DNA of 64,000 nt from JAFGOM01 sp964605795 (GCA_964605795.1 CAZSDZ010000003.1:45023-109022), one strand, 5' to 3'; shown: positions 24,553 to 34,600, counted from the first letter of the stretch. Made by a program: numbers and translations. The notes: generated by a model not told the origin, from the letters alone.

Positions 24553-26220
24553 TCAATGTCCTTTATTATACAACTCCTCTTCCCGTTTCCGCAGTTCTCC
24601 CCTTCGGATCTTTCCTGATAAGGTTTTTGGGAGTTCGGTTACAAATTCGATGTGACGCGGGTATTTATATGGTGCAGTAACCTCCTGGACAAAGATCTGG
24701 ATGTCTTTCTTGAGTGAATCTGATGGTTCAAAGCCGTCATGAAGGATGATAAAAGCCTTAACAACGGTCCCGCGTAACGGGTCAGGAACACCGATGACCG
24801 CCGATTCCTGCACAGCCGGGTGTTCGAGCAGAGCACTCTCAACCTCAAACGGGCCGATGCGGTATCCTGAACTCTTAATAACGTCATCATCTCGTCCTAC
24901 AAACCACAAATACCCGTCTTCGTCGCGGTATGCCTTATCTCCGGTATAATAAAAATCATCGGTAAAACTCTCTGCATTCGCTTCAGGATTATCCAGATAT
25001 TCAAGAAACAGCCCGACAGGTCTGGGATTAAGAGAGATTGCAATCCTTCCTTCTTCACCTTCCCTGACGGGTTTTCCCTGTTCATCATGAAGTTCTATTC
25101 TCCATCCCGGCATTGGTTTTCCCATGGATCCCGGTTTTTGTATCATACAGGGAAATGTTGCAATACAGCAGCATGTTTCGCTCTGCCCGTATCCCTCATA
25201 TATGGAAAGGCCGGTCTCTTCTTTCCAGATCCTGATAACCTCAGGATTTAGGGGTTCACCGGCACTCACACAATGGCGCAGGGAACGGAGATCATATTTC
25301 TTTAAATCAGCGATGATGAGCATACGATAGATGGTAGGAGGACAACAAAACGTGGTGATCTCGTAGTGCTCAATGATTGGAAGCAACTCTGTTGCCTTGA
25401 ATTTTCCCCGGCTGTCATATACAAAGATGCAGGAGCCTTCAATCCATTGTCCAAATATTTTTCCCCACGCACATTTTGCCCATCCGGTATCAGATGAGGT
25501 GAAATGAAGGTCATTTGACTGGAGATCCTGCCATAACCTTGCTGTCGTAATATGTCCCAGTGGATAGGAATTATCATGCAGAACCATCTTTGGATCCGCT
25601 GTTGTTCCTGATGTGAAGTAGATAAGCATGGGATCGCTGGATCGAGTCCGGATTACAGAGAGAGAACTGATAGTATTTCGAGAGACGGGAGCCGGATAGA
25701 GTAGTTCATAATGATAACTGATCCAGTTGGGAAGGTCTCCATCAACAAGCATTCTTGATCGTATGGTCGGGCAGTCCTTGCAGATCTCTTCAATCTTCCC
25801 GGAATTCTCGATATCGGTTATGACCATCTGAAATTTCCCTGCATTTATCCGGTACTTCAGGTCGTGCGGCGTGAGCATCGTCGGACAGGGACATACAACT
25901 GCTCCCAGTTTGATAAGAGCGATAACAAAGATCCACCATTCCGGTATTCGATGCAACATGATAAGCACGCGGTCACCCTTGTTGATCTCGTATTTCAGAA
26001 GGATATTTGCGGCTTGTATACTTAAGTTCCGTAAATCCCGGAATGTATACTTCTTTTCTACACCGTTCTGGTCAACCCATATCATTGCCAGTTTATTTCT
26101 GTCAATAGTTGCCCACCTGTCAATGACATCATACCCGAAGTTATAGTAGTCAGGGATATCGATTGAGAAATCCTCGTAAAAGGGTTCATAATCTGTGATA
26201 TTATGACGTATCTCTTCCAT
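24553..26220 (-). CDS. AMP-forming acyl-CoA synthetase
   Basis: 555 residues of the ANL superfamily, which activates a carboxylic acid with ATP to an acyl-adenylate and then the CoA thioester. Visible: the P-loop YFTSGTTADPKMVLHD (the usual G before PK is D), YGQSETCCCIATFP, YYTGDKAYRDEDGYLWFVGRDDDVIKSSGYRIGPFEVES (A8 hinge) and the C-terminal catalytic lysine in PKTLSGKIRRGEL. Length and C-terminal motifs are like medium-chain or acetyl-CoA synthetases of methanogens. Substrate not determined. Single gene just downstream of tRNA-Leu on the minus strand. Confidence 0.92.
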   Translation of the reverse strand: MEEIRHNITDYEPFYEDFSIDIPDYYNFGYDVIDRWATIDRNKLAMIWVDQNGVEKKYTFRDLRNLSIQAANILLKYEINKGDRVLIMLHRIPEWWIFVIALIKLGAVVCPCPTMLTPHDLKYRINAGKFQMVITDIENSGKIEEICKDCPTIRSRMLVDGDLPNWISYHYELLYPAPVSRNTISSLSVIRTRSSDPMLIYFTSGTTADPKMVLHDNSYPLGHITTARLWQDLQSNDLHFTSSDTGWAKCAWGKIFGQWIEGSCIFVYDSRGKFKATELLPIIEHYEITTFCCPPTIYRMLIIADLKKYDLRSLRHCVSAGEPLNPEVIRIWKEETGLSIYEGYGQSETCCCIATFPCMIQKPGSMGKPMPGWRIELHDEQGKPVREGEEGRIAISLNPRPVGLFLEYLDNPEANAESFTDDFYYTGDKAYRDEDGYLWFVGRDDDVIKSSGYRIGPFEVESALLEHPAVQESAVIGVPDPLRGTVVKAFIILHDGFEPSDSLKKDIQIFVQEVTAPYKYPRHIEFVTELPKTLSGKIRRGELRKREEELYNKGH

Positions 26221-26406
26221 CCCAGATAGGTTGCCTGCGTGTAATTATATGTCATTCGATACGGTATGTCAGTCAGAAATTCTGCTGATTCGTATACGAT
26301 TCCTGATGGTTGTTTCATGAAAAAAGAGTGGCAAATACATCTGTTTTTTTCTTTGACACGGCCCTGATATCGATTTGAAAATACTGGTAGCACCATTACT
26401 ATTATG

Positions 26407-26416
26407 CTTATAAACG
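26407..26416 (+). promoter_or_regulatory. TATA box of the TBP gene
   Basis: CTTATAAACG centred about 20 nt before the ATG at 26431. With an archaeal start about 25 nt downstream of the box, the transcript would be nearly leaderless, which also supports 26431 over 26404 as the start. Confidence 0.45.
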
Positions 26417-26430
26417 TCTCAGTATGTGCA

Positions 26431-26985
26431 ATGGAAGAAAAGAAATACGAGTCGTTAAAGATTGAGAATATCGTTGCATCCGGTGCGATTGCTGACTCGA
26501 TAGATCTTGAAGTGATCTCCAATAAGATTGAAAATTGTGAACTCAACACAAAGCGCTTTCCAGGAGCGGTCTATCGAATTCAGGATCCAAAGATTGCGTC
26601 ACTTATCTTCTCATCGGGAAAAGTGGTTCTTACCGGTATCAGGGATAAAAATGCACTGGACGAGGGATTAAAACTCATCATCTCCCGGATGAAGGATGCA
26701 GGTGTCCAATGTTACAAGGAACCGCAGGTTGCCATCACGAACATCGTCTGTTCATATGACATCGGGAAGTACATCAACCTGAACAAGGTAGTCATCACAT
26801 TAAACCTTGAAAATATTGAGTATGAACCGGAGCAGTTCCCTGGCCTGGTATACCGTATTCAGGATCCAAAGATTGTTGCTCTCCTCTTCTCATCAGGAAA
26901 GATTATCCTGACCGGTGGGAAGAACCTTGAAGATATCAAGAGGGGACTTGATTTCCTGGAACAGAAATTAAGCAGCATCATGTAG
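26431..26985 (+). CDS. tbp: TATA-box-binding protein (TBP)
   Basis: General transcription factor that binds promoter TATA boxes with TFB. The 184-residue saddle has two direct repeats, each ending in YRIQDPKI-x-L-FSSGK-x-xLTG (residues about 44-75 and 135-165), and the preceding KIENIVASGAIADSIDLE and VAITNIVCSYDIGKYINL starts. The frame is open from 26404, but those nine codons overlap the probable TATA box, so I use 26431 (MEEKKYESLKIENI). Convergent with the Lhr gene, stops 5 nt apart. Confidence 0.97.
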   Translation: MEEKKYESLKIENIVASGAIADSIDLEVISNKIENCELNTKRFPGAVYRIQDPKIASLIFSSGKVVLTGIRDKNALDEGLKLIISRMKDAGVQCYKEPQVAITNIVCSYDIGKYINLNKVVITLNLENIEYEPEQFPGLVYRIQDPKIVALLFSSGKIILTGGKNLEDIKRGLDFLEQKLSSIM

Positions 26986-26989
26986 GTTG

Positions 26990-29695
26990 CTACCAGAACC
27001 GGTGTGTTCTGATATAATTCCGTTCAGCCTGTAAAATTTCCCGGTACATGGCATCCCCTTCTGTCTGAGTCCCGAGAATTCGTGATGCCTGATCCGGTCC
27101 TACTCCTTTTGCAGACAGGATGATTATCGCTTTTTTCCCACTTGAAAGGACGATATTAGCATTTCGTTTCAGGCGAATAATGGCTTCCTTCTCTTCATTT
27201 GAGAGATCCTTTCTTTTGACTTTCCGGTATATCTCCTCTTCATATGGCTTTAATGCCGCGATCAGGCGCGCTTTACAACGCGGGCACTGTGGGGTATCAG
27301 GGGCTCTCTCTACCGTTGTCCGTACTTTCCAGCCGTAACAGTTCATACAGGCTAAAAAGATCTCCTGTTTTGAGAGTCTGCTTTTAATGGTAGAGATTAT
27401 TGCCTGATCCGTTAACGGGGGTGGTATCTGATCATGGGAAGAGAAGATGCCCGCCGCCCCTATCATACTTAACGGACCTGTGGTAAGAGATATGGTGCCT
27501 TTCGTAATCAAAGAAATTATCTCTTCTGAATGGGTAACATCCATGTACCGTGTAAAAAGTTCCCGGTATGTCTCTTCCTGTATGGTTTTTATCTGAAGGA
27601 TATCAGTTATCCTGTTCATACTGATCCGGTTATAATCTGCATCAGGATCGATGATCCCAAACTTCTTTGCAGTCTGAATTAATTTGAATTTAAAAAGGTC
27701 AGAACGCTTCATTGCCAGTTTGAGGACAGGTTCGATGTGATCCGGCTTCAGATCAGATACTATCTCAAACACCTCCCGTATCCTGACATCTGACGGGAGC
27801 CTGAGATAGATCCGGTATGCATCGATATCTGTTCCCACCGTTGTTCCGTACCGGGCAGATATGAGGATTGCAAGAACCCTTCCGATTGCTTCATTCGTCT
27901 GGTGCCCTGCACAAAGGTTCAGAATAACACCATCGTCAGCCGGTTCAAGCGTGATGCAGGTATCGGTGGGAATAACTGAGTGATTCTTATCAAGCATCGT
28001 AAAATAAGCCTGTACGTAAGCGATAAGAGCCGGGTCATCAGTGTATGGTCTCACATCCCTGGTCCTCCGGATCTCCCCGACTTCACGGGCCACCGCAAAC
28101 GGAACCGGTATCTGTTCTCCTTCCCAGGATGGTACTTCTCCTTTCGCATGACGGGCCGGTTCAACGGTAATAGTACCATCTTCCATATCGAGAACCCGCC
28201 ATAATCTGCCTCTTGCAATGAACACCTGGCCGGTATACAGATAGGTAACCACAAAGGACTCATCAAGGGTTCCGACGGTTCGTCGTGATACCATGTCGTA
28301 TATTGGAAATCGTCGTTCATCAGGTATCATGGAGAGATTGCCATACAGGTATGTTCGTGCCCTCCCTGTCTTGGAAATGATATCATCCTGAATCCGTACG
28401 AGGCGATGAATGGCAAGTTCCTCGCATACCATAGAGATACGATCGTCTTCGGTAGAATAGAGGGGGGATCGGGTGATGAGTGATACCAGGTCTTTTTTGG
28501 ATATCTGCCCCCTCTCAACAGCAATAGCTGCTATCTGGTTTGCCAGGACATCAACCGCCTTGTACACCGGGATGATATCTTCCAGTTCCCCTGACATTGC
28601 CCTCCTTGAGATCACCAGGGACTCCAGAAGATCATCAAAGCTGGTCGCAATTATCGTTCCCTTCGAGACGAGCCCTATGCCATGTCCGGCACGACCGACT
28701 CTCTGGACGAGGCGGACAACCTCGCGGGGTGAACCAAACTGGATTACCTGTTCAACATGACCAATGTCAATCCCCAGCTCCATCGATGAGGTACAGATGA
28801 GAGCCCGGGTCTCCCCTCTCTTAAATCGATCTTCTGCTTCAACCCGTACGTCCCGGGAGAGAGAGCCATGGTGCACGTCAACATCACCGCGGTGCATCAG
28901 GGCATGACCAAGGGATTCGGCGGTCACCCGTGTATTTACAAAGACAAGGGTTGAACGTGCAGATGATACGAGGGTACCAACCGTGTTTACCTGGTCTGAG
29001 AACGATTCGCCGGTTGCGGTTACCTGTATTTTGAGACTTTTAGCCACCGGTACATCAACTATCAAGAAGGGTCGTGACCCACAGAGAAACCTGCCTATGG
29101 TATCAGGATTACCTGCGGTTGCTGACAAACCGATACGCTGGAATTCTCCTGAATATGGAATAATTCGCTCAAGTGCAATACTCAGTTGAGCGCCTCTCTT
29201 TGTTCCTGCTAGATCGTGTATCTCATCAACAATAACACACCGGACCTGTCGTAATGCATCCTGCAACCGGTATCCGAGAAAAAGGGTTTGTAAACTCTCT
29301 GGTGTGATGACAAGAATATCAGGGGGCGAGAGCGCCTGACGTCGTCGTTCTGCCTGTCCGGTATCACCGTGTCGTACCCCTATCTGTATCGAGAGTTCCC
29401 TGCACCACCAGACCATTCGTGCCATGATGTCCCGGTTTAATGATCGAAGCGGTGTAATATACAAAACAAAAACTCCCTTCTGTCTGCCTGCGAGGATCTT
29501 CTCAAAAACAGGAATCAATGCACTTTCAGTCTTTCCCGTTCCCGTCGGAGCAAGAAGGAGTACATGTTTTGAATCAAGAATAAAGGGGATTGCCTCTTTT
29601 TGCGCAGGAGATAGTTCGCTAAAACCTCTCTTTTCGAAGCAATCGCGAACCGGTGCACTGAGGAGATCAAGGGGATCGCTGGATGAATGATTCAT
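26990..29695 (-). CDS. lhr: Lhr-family DEAD/DEAH helicase
   Basis: 901-residue superfamily 2 helicase. Motif I PTGTGKTESALIP, motif II DEIHDLAGTKRG, motif III GLSATAG, motif IV STLVFVNTR, motif VI LVQRVGRAGHG. The winged-helix and Lhr core domain follows (about 400-750), and the C-terminus has a zinc-finger-like block CMNCYGW...PQCPRC. Lhr enzymes unwind branched DNA or RNA-DNA hybrids and are linked to replication repair. The size fits archaeal Lhr. Convergent with TBP. Confidence 0.94.
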   Translation of the reverse strand: MNHSSSDPLDLLSAPVRDCFEKRGFSELSPAQKEAIPFILDSKHVLLLAPTGTGKTESALIPVFEKILAGRQKGVFVLYITPLRSLNRDIMARMVWWCRELSIQIGVRHGDTGQAERRRQALSPPDILVITPESLQTLFLGYRLQDALRQVRCVIVDEIHDLAGTKRGAQLSIALERIIPYSGEFQRIGLSATAGNPDTIGRFLCGSRPFLIVDVPVAKSLKIQVTATGESFSDQVNTVGTLVSSARSTLVFVNTRVTAESLGHALMHRGDVDVHHGSLSRDVRVEAEDRFKRGETRALICTSSMELGIDIGHVEQVIQFGSPREVVRLVQRVGRAGHGIGLVSKGTIIATSFDDLLESLVISRRAMSGELEDIIPVYKAVDVLANQIAAIAVERGQISKKDLVSLITRSPLYSTEDDRISMVCEELAIHRLVRIQDDIISKTGRARTYLYGNLSMIPDERRFPIYDMVSRRTVGTLDESFVVTYLYTGQVFIARGRLWRVLDMEDGTITVEPARHAKGEVPSWEGEQIPVPFAVAREVGEIRRTRDVRPYTDDPALIAYVQAYFTMLDKNHSVIPTDTCITLEPADDGVILNLCAGHQTNEAIGRVLAILISARYGTTVGTDIDAYRIYLRLPSDVRIREVFEIVSDLKPDHIEPVLKLAMKRSDLFKFKLIQTAKKFGIIDPDADYNRISMNRITDILQIKTIQEETYRELFTRYMDVTHSEEIISLITKGTISLTTGPLSMIGAAGIFSSHDQIPPPLTDQAIISTIKSRLSKQEIFLACMNCYGWKVRTTVERAPDTPQCPRCKARLIAALKPYEEEIYRKVKRKDLSNEEKEAIIRLKRNANIVLSSGKKAIIILSAKGVGPDQASRILGTQTEGDAMYREILQAERNYIRTHRFW

Positions 29696-29814
29696 GCAAT
29701 GTTAAAATAATATATCCTGATGATTACCAGGCTTAAAGTACCGATGATCTGATACCGGTAGTGCCAAACAAAAAACGGGGGAATTCTTTGGTAACTGGAA
29801 ATAGATGAAATTTG

Positions 29815-30399
29815 TCAGAAATCATGAATTACTCCGGCAACTGATCTGGCATTGGACGTCCCGGTAACCCGGTGTTTGTTCCCAAAAATATCCTTGCAGA
29901 ATGAACAGTACCAGAGATGTTTCCTGTCCAGGTCTTCAAGACTCTCAGGATTTGTCATGATACACTCCGGGGTGTCACAATGATTCAGCCCCAGAAGATG
30001 TCCAATCTCATGAGATCCTTCCTTTGCAAGACGTTCTATCAATACATTATCATCGGGAGGAAGGTTCCAGAATTCATTGCGCAACCTGGCTGATGAGATT
30101 ACCGCGACTTCTGCGTTCGGGCGTGCGAGGCCGAATACATAGGCATGATTATCCCGAAAAAGATCCTGTGCCATAACAAGGAGAACCGGATTATTCATCC
30201 TGTTTCGTCTTTTATACCGCTCTATTGAGTCAAGGATAGCATGTGCATTGAATTGTTCCCGTTCACGGACAAATCCGTTGCATAAAACCGGGTTCTTGGT
30301 GATATGAACCGGGATATCCAGGCATCTGGTAATCAGACGTGATGTTGGAAGCTCAAGCCCTTCCGGAGCCCGGGCATCCCAAAAAATATGGATATCCAT
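29815..30399 (-). CDS. amzA: Archaemetzincin (zinc metalloprotease)
   Basis: About 194 residues. The extended zinc motif HEIGHLLGLNHCDTPECIM with downstream CSFC matches archaemetzincins (HExxHxxGxxHCxxxxCxM plus CxxC), which bind a catalytic and a structural zinc. The frame opens at 30435, but the ATG at 30397-30399 gives MDIHIFW, matching the family start, and the earlier 12 codons overlap the divergent UPF0146 start. The N-terminal part has GLELPTSRLITRCLDIPV. Substrate unknown. Its 5' end overlaps the neighbour's 5' end head to head. Confidence 0.92.
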   Translation of the reverse strand: MDIHIFWDARAPEGLELPTSRLITRCLDIPVHITKNPVLCNGFVREREQFNAHAILDSIERYKRRNRMNNPVLLVMAQDLFRDNHAYVFGLARPNAEVAVISSARLRNEFWNLPPDDNVLIERLAKEGSHEIGHLLGLNHCDTPECIMTNPESLEDLDRKHLWYCSFCKDIFGNKHRVTGTSNARSVAGVIHDF

Positions 30400-30834
30400 G
30401 TCAATAATGTGTGTGTGATAAACGGGTATAAACATATTGAACGATTAATTGGCAGATATATTGCAGGTACCTATGCATCAGCCGTTGAGGTTGGTGCCGG
30501 ATGTAATCTGACTGCAGCCGAGGTGATCTTTCATGCAAAAAAACCTATTCTCTGTACCGATATCAGATTACCTTCCTGTACATCTCCTGTTCAATACGTG
30601 GTTGATTCTATCTGGGATCCAAATCTCTCCCTGTATCAAAACGCTGCGTGTATCTATGCCATCCGGCCTACCGAAGAGATGATGGATTCTCTTATTGCTG
30701 TTGCAATGCGTGTCAATTCTGATCTTTTAGTGTACCATCTCGGGTTTGAGCGATTTGGTAATGGAAACGAGGAGATTATTGATTGTGGTGTACCTCTCAT
30801 CCGGTATGTCAGACACCGAAACGAAAGAGAGTAG
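30388..30834 (+). CDS. UPF0146 family protein
   Basis: 148 residues, a truncated SAM-methyltransferase-like fold. ASAVEVGAGCNLTAAEVIFH corresponds to motif I (EVGxG), PILCTDIRLP to the next strand with the acidic residue, and IYAIRPTEEMMDSLIAVAMRVNSDLLVYHLG to the rest of the fold. The ATG at 30388 is the first start; a GTG at 30409 is possible, because the family usually begins close to the first helix. It overlaps the archaemetzincin start on the opposite strand by 12 nt and the rfcL 3' end by 26 nt. Function unknown. Confidence 0.8.
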   Translation: MDIHVNNVCVINGYKHIERLIGRYIAGTYASAVEVGAGCNLTAAEVIFHAKKPILCTDIRLPSCTSPVQYVVDSIWDPNLSLYQNAACIYAIRPTEEMMDSLIAVAMRVNSDLLVYHLGFERFGNGNEEIIDCGVPLIRYVRHRNERE

Positions 30835-32203
30835 ACTGGTTATTCGGAAACGCTGCCTCCTCCTGATCCCGGGGCTCCGGTTTTGTCTGATCTGTTAAAA
30901 CGGGACTCTTTTCCTCCTCCTTCTTCTGTTTCTTTTTTCGTTTTTCATCGTTTGCTTCAGAATCCAAACGTTTTTTCTCTTCTTTTTCAATTTCTGTTAT
31001 TACCGAACCGGCCAGATCCAAATCTCCTGTAATATAGTAAAGTTGTTCTTTATCACATGCAAAGGTCTTTGCAAAAGTCTTTGGATCATTTGACGCGATA
31101 TAGGATATTGAACGGGTGTATTCTTCCAGGATATGGGCTTGTGAAATGTGCAGGGTGTCGGCAAGACGCGAGAGAATAGCATGCCGTATCTGTTGTTGTT
31201 TCTTCGCAGTTGCAATCTTGTTCCTTCGATGGGGAGGCATCACTCTGAATCGTAAATTCTGGTCTTTTGGTGTTGATACACAAAAAACCATGAGCGCAGA
31301 TGCATACCTCCATAACGTATAGTACTGCATGCGAAACGTTCTGCCCAGATATCGATCTGCACGGGAGAGCCAGTGATAAGACCGGTTTTGGTTTGAAATA
31401 TCAGGAATTTTCGGTATCTGTTCCTCTATCCAGGGAAGAATCCTGTCTGGTGTCTCATCAACTTCGTAGGACATTTGTAAGGGATTTTGCTCTTCTTTCA
31501 TCCCAAAAACAGCACCGACGAGGTCAAATATGGATGATCGGTGATCTTTTTTTGAAATAAAAAGATCCTGTGATGTGAGCGTATTGTTCCCGATACTCGA
31601 AGCATAAAGCATATTCACTGCAGACCTGATGTCACCCTGTGCTCTTTGTGCAAGTATCATAACTGCATCATCAGAACACGCAATCCCCTCCCATAAACAG
31701 ATGTCTTTGAGCCTGGAAGCGATAGAACGAGCCTGAACAGCTTTGAATTGTAATTTTTCAGTAATTTTTTGTATCTCTGGTGTGATTCCGTATGCATCGT
31801 TTGCAATGAGAATGACCGGTTGCCTGGCGTTTTTCAGGACCGATGAGATGGCGCGGGCACCTCCTCGGTCTGCATTTCCCTGCAGGTTATCGGCTTCATC
31901 AAGAATGATGAGTTTCTGCTTTGCTCCATACAGAGATCGTGTTGTGGAGCCTGATCCTGCAATCCGTTCAATAACATCCTTTGTCCGCTGATCACTGGCA
32001 TTGAGTTCGAGTACTTCCCAACCCATATCAGTTGCAAGAGCGTAGGCGCTTGATGTTTTTCCAATACCGGGTTTTCCATATAAAAGCAGGGGCTTTGATG
32101 TGGGTGTCCATTTCTGTGCCCACTCAACCATTCTTTTGATAACATCACGGTTTCCGACCAGTTCCGTGATATGAGATGGTCTATACTTCTCAACCCAGTC
32201 CAT
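30809..32203 (-). CDS. rfcL: Replication factor C large subunit
   Basis: 464 residues; clamp loader that places PCNA on primed DNA. The AAA+ core has VEKYRPSHITELVGN, Walker A YGKPGIGKTSSAYALA, Walker B LIILDEADNLQGNAD, sensor 1 (LIANDAYGIT) and arginine-bearing helices. A collar domain follows, and the C-terminal tail is highly charged (KKQKKEEEKSPV) and ends STLFRFGV, a PIP-like tail that binds PCNA. The start MDWVEKYRPSH is standard. It works with RfcS, which is not in the window. Confidence 0.96.
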   Translation of the reverse strand: MDWVEKYRPSHITELVGNRDVIKRMVEWAQKWTPTSKPLLLYGKPGIGKTSSAYALATDMGWEVLELNASDQRTKDVIERIAGSGSTTRSLYGAKQKLIILDEADNLQGNADRGGARAISSVLKNARQPVILIANDAYGITPEIQKITEKLQFKAVQARSIASRLKDICLWEGIACSDDAVMILAQRAQGDIRSAVNMLYASSIGNNTLTSQDLFISKKDHRSSIFDLVGAVFGMKEEQNPLQMSYEVDETPDRILPWIEEQIPKIPDISNQNRSYHWLSRADRYLGRTFRMQYYTLWRYASALMVFCVSTPKDQNLRFRVMPPHRRNKIATAKKQQQIRHAILSRLADTLHISQAHILEEYTRSISYIASNDPKTFAKTFACDKEQLYYITGDLDLAGSVITEIEKEEKKRLDSEANDEKRKKKQKKEEEKSPVLTDQTKPEPRDQEEAAFPNNQSTLFRFGV

Positions 32204-32267
32204 GCCTGTTATGTTTCCATCATAAACAAATAAATTATGTGAGATGAGACCGAAATGAGAAGGTAGA

Positions 32268-33272
32268 GTGAGTCATCCATCCATGGGAGAATATATCTGT
32301 ACTACTGAGATTGTTGCCAGATCTGTCAGGGAATATGGCGGTGTGAAGCGTAAAGCAGAGATCGGTGCAATGGTCAGGGAGCTTCGCATCGATAGTCCCA
32401 AGGTTATCGCATCATTCGGAGAAGATGCTGCCGTTATAGAGAATAAACAAGATGCTCTCCTTCTTGCTGCAGACGGAATCTGGAGTGTCCTCATGGATGC
32501 CGATCCGTACTGGTCAGGGTATTGCGCAGTTCTTGTAAATATTCATGATATCGCTGCCATGGGCGGGAAACCCATCGCTATGGTGGATATCCTTTCTGTC
32601 GCAAATGATGATATCCGTGACAGGGTGATCGCCGGTATGCGTGATGCATCAGCACAATTCGGAGTTCCGATTGTCGGTGGACACCTCCACCCCGATACTC
32701 CCTATAATGCAATTGATGTTGCAATTCTCGGTATTGTTGATAAAAATTCGATTATTTATAGTAACACCGCCCGAACTGGTGACGTCGTTCTGGTTGCTAT
32801 TGATCTCTTTGGTCGTGTTCATCCTTCCTGTTTCCTAAACTGGGATTCTGTGACAAAGAGGACAGCTGATGAGGTTCGTGCACAGATACAGGTCATGGCC
32901 GGACTTGGTACTGACAAGCTGGTAACAGCAGGAAAAGACATATCGAATCCTGGTATTATCGGAACCCTCGGAATGTTACTTGAGGTTTCAGGAAAAGGGG
33001 CACGTATCGATCTTGAAAAGATACCAATGCCTGATATCTGTCCGGAACAGGTACCCTTTGAGCGCTGGGTCAGGATGTATCCGGGGATGGGATTCGTATT
33101 GACCCTGTGCAAGGAGCATGAACAGGAAGTTATTGACCGGTTTTGTGCGGTCGGAATGTCAGCAGCAGTAATAGGCGAGGTAACAGACTCACATCAGTTA
33201 TTAATTTCTTATAAGGGAGATGATGCAATCGTCTTTGATTTTATCGATGATGGTATTATGCATCTATCCTGA
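32268..33272 (+). CDS. Methanogenesis marker protein 2 (AIR synthase-related)
   Basis: 334 residues of the PurM/HypE-like superfamily. Visible: SFGEDAAVIENKQDALLLAADG (N-terminal ATP/Mg motif), GYCAVLVNIHDIAAMGGKPIAMVDIL, VGGHLHPDTPYNAIDVAILG. The set matches the methanogen-only marker 2 family, whose role is unknown. The GTG at 32268 is the first start in the frame; the ATG at 32283 (MGEYICTTEIV) is an alternative. Twelve nt before MtxX, so they are probably cotranscribed, as in other methanogens. Confidence 0.88.
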   Translation: MSHPSMGEYICTTEIVARSVREYGGVKRKAEIGAMVRELRIDSPKVIASFGEDAAVIENKQDALLLAADGIWSVLMDADPYWSGYCAVLVNIHDIAAMGGKPIAMVDILSVANDDIRDRVIAGMRDASAQFGVPIVGGHLHPDTPYNAIDVAILGIVDKNSIIYSNTARTGDVVLVAIDLFGRVHPSCFLNWDSVTKRTADEVRAQIQVMAGLGTDKLVTAGKDISNPGIIGTLGMLLEVSGKGARIDLEKIPMPDICPEQVPFERWVRMYPGMGFVLTLCKEHEQEVIDRFCAVGMSAAVIGEVTDSHQLLISYKGDDAIVFDFIDDGIMHLS

Positions 33273-33283
33273 CGGAGAGAGGT

Positions 33284-34039
33284 ATGCCAACAATCGGGAT
33301 CGGGGTTGATTCTGATTCAACCAGGGTTTTTCAGAGTGTTCGTAGTTATCAGGGCTCCTGCAGGATTGTATGCTATGGTAAAAAAACTGATGATCTCTCA
33401 CAAGCTCCCGGTGAGGTTATCACAAGTGATGATCCGGCAAAGACACTGATTACTGACCTCCTGACGAATGGTATTGATGCCGGAATCAGGGGGACGCTTC
33501 CTGCCCATGATACCCTGACCACGTTAAAGACTGCTGCCGGACTCACCCATCTCGAACGGATTGCACTACTTGAATCATCAGAAAAAAGAAAATTTTTTCT
33601 GGCACCAGTGGGGATAGACGAAGGATGGACGGTCAGGCAGAAGATATCCCTTATCAGGAAAGGAATAATACTTCTTCAAAAAAGTGGTCTTTCACAATCG
33701 GTTGGTGTTTTATCAGGGGGACGTCTGGATGATATCGGCCGCCATCCACAGGTGGATAGCAGCATGGCAGATGCTCTTCTTGTCTGTCAGGCAACTGGTG
33801 CTACCTATTATGGTATTTTACTGGAAGATGCCTTGAAAGAGTGTGGATTCATAATAGCCCCGGACGGGATCTCTGGCAATTTAATTTTTCGTACGCTTGT
33901 CTTTGCAGGAGCCGGGGCTTCACATGGGGCACCTGTCGTAAATCTCGATAAAATCTTCATAGATACATCGCGCGTCAATCCTAGTTATATTGGTGCGATA
34001 GAGCTCGCATCATCTCTCATTAACAAATCTGCGCCTTGA
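33284..34039 (+). CDS. mtxX: Methyltransferase-related protein MtxX (methanogenesis marker 4)
   Basis: 251 residues. Pattern of the phosphotransacetylase-like MtxX family: IGIGVDSDSTRVFQSV, GIDAGIRGTLPAHDTL, LAPVGIDEGW, VGVLSGGRLDDIGRH and late FRTLVFAGAGASHGAPVVNLDKIFIDTSR. The family is restricted to methanogens; despite its name, its biochemical role is not settled. A ribosome-binding site (GAGAGGT) fixes the ATG. It follows marker 2 by 12 nt. Confidence 0.88.
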   Translation: MPTIGIGVDSDSTRVFQSVRSYQGSCRIVCYGKKTDDLSQAPGEVITSDDPAKTLITDLLTNGIDAGIRGTLPAHDTLTTLKTAAGLTHLERIALLESSEKRKFFLAPVGIDEGWTVRQKISLIRKGIILLQKSGLSQSVGVLSGGRLDDIGRHPQVDSSMADALLVCQATGATYYGILLEDALKECGFIIAPDGISGNLIFRTLVFAGAGASHGAPVVNLDKIFIDTSRVNPSYIGAIELASSLINKSAP

Positions 34040-34172
34040 AAAAACGTTATTTTTGTCTATTCAAGGAAAATACGTTAAAATGTTTATTATCTCAATAATT
34101 CAATAATTTGCATCGATAATTGGAAACGGTCATGAATATACAGCTAAAATTCAAAAATATCTCTCATAATCT

Positions 34173-34214
34173 CGAAATGTTTAAATAGATACCAATTAAC
34201 CTATTTTCCGAGGT
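34173..34214 (+). promoter_or_regulatory. Histone promoter and ribosome-binding site
   Basis: CGAAA (BRE-like, 34173-34177) with TTTAAATA (34180-34187) predicts a start near 34207, and GAGGT at 34210-34214 lies before the ATG at 34223. The upstream 130 nt are AT-rich, usual for a strong archaeal promoter. Confidence 0.55.
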
Positions 34215-34222
34215 AAAGGACT

Positions 34223-34429
34223 ATGGCAGACTTACCTATAGCAGCAGTTGTTAGAATTGCAAAGAAGAACGGTGCCGAACGTGTCGGCAGTGATGCAGCA
34301 TCAGCACTTGTAGTCAAGGCTGAAGATTATATCGCAATGTTGACAAAGGAAGCAAACCGTTTAGCACAGCATGCCGGAAGAAAGACCATCAAGGAAGAAG
34401 ATGTAAAGATGGCAGCAGAAAATGCTTAA
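34223..34429 (+). CDS. Archaeal histone
   Basis: 68-residue histone fold with no tails: LPIAAVVRIAKKNGAERVG (alpha 1, loop 1), ASALVVKAEDYIAMLTKEANRLAQHAGRKTIKEEDVKMA (alpha 2, loop 2, alpha 3). RKTIKEEDV is the HMfB-type loop 2 and alpha 3. It forms dimers that wrap DNA. Well-formed promoter upstream and T-rich sequence downstream suggest strong expression. Confidence 0.97.
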   Translation: MADLPIAAVVRIAKKNGAERVGSDAASALVVKAEDYIAMLTKEANRLAQHAGRKTIKEEDVKMAAENA

Positions 34430-34600
34430 ATCTTCTCTTCCTTTTGGATTCCAGGTAATGTAGTCTTTTACCCAGGGAATTTTACCTTTTTCTTATTTTC
34501 GTATCCAATTGCCGATTCTGTTTTCACGAAAAGTATCCTCATCGAGATCGGACGGTTTTAAAAAAGAAGAAGATAGTATCTTTATTCTTCCAATAGAGAA

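Noticed and set aside
26241..26354. 33-codon frame upstream of TBP
   Set aside because: Short, no ribosome-binding site, low-complexity end; probably chance.
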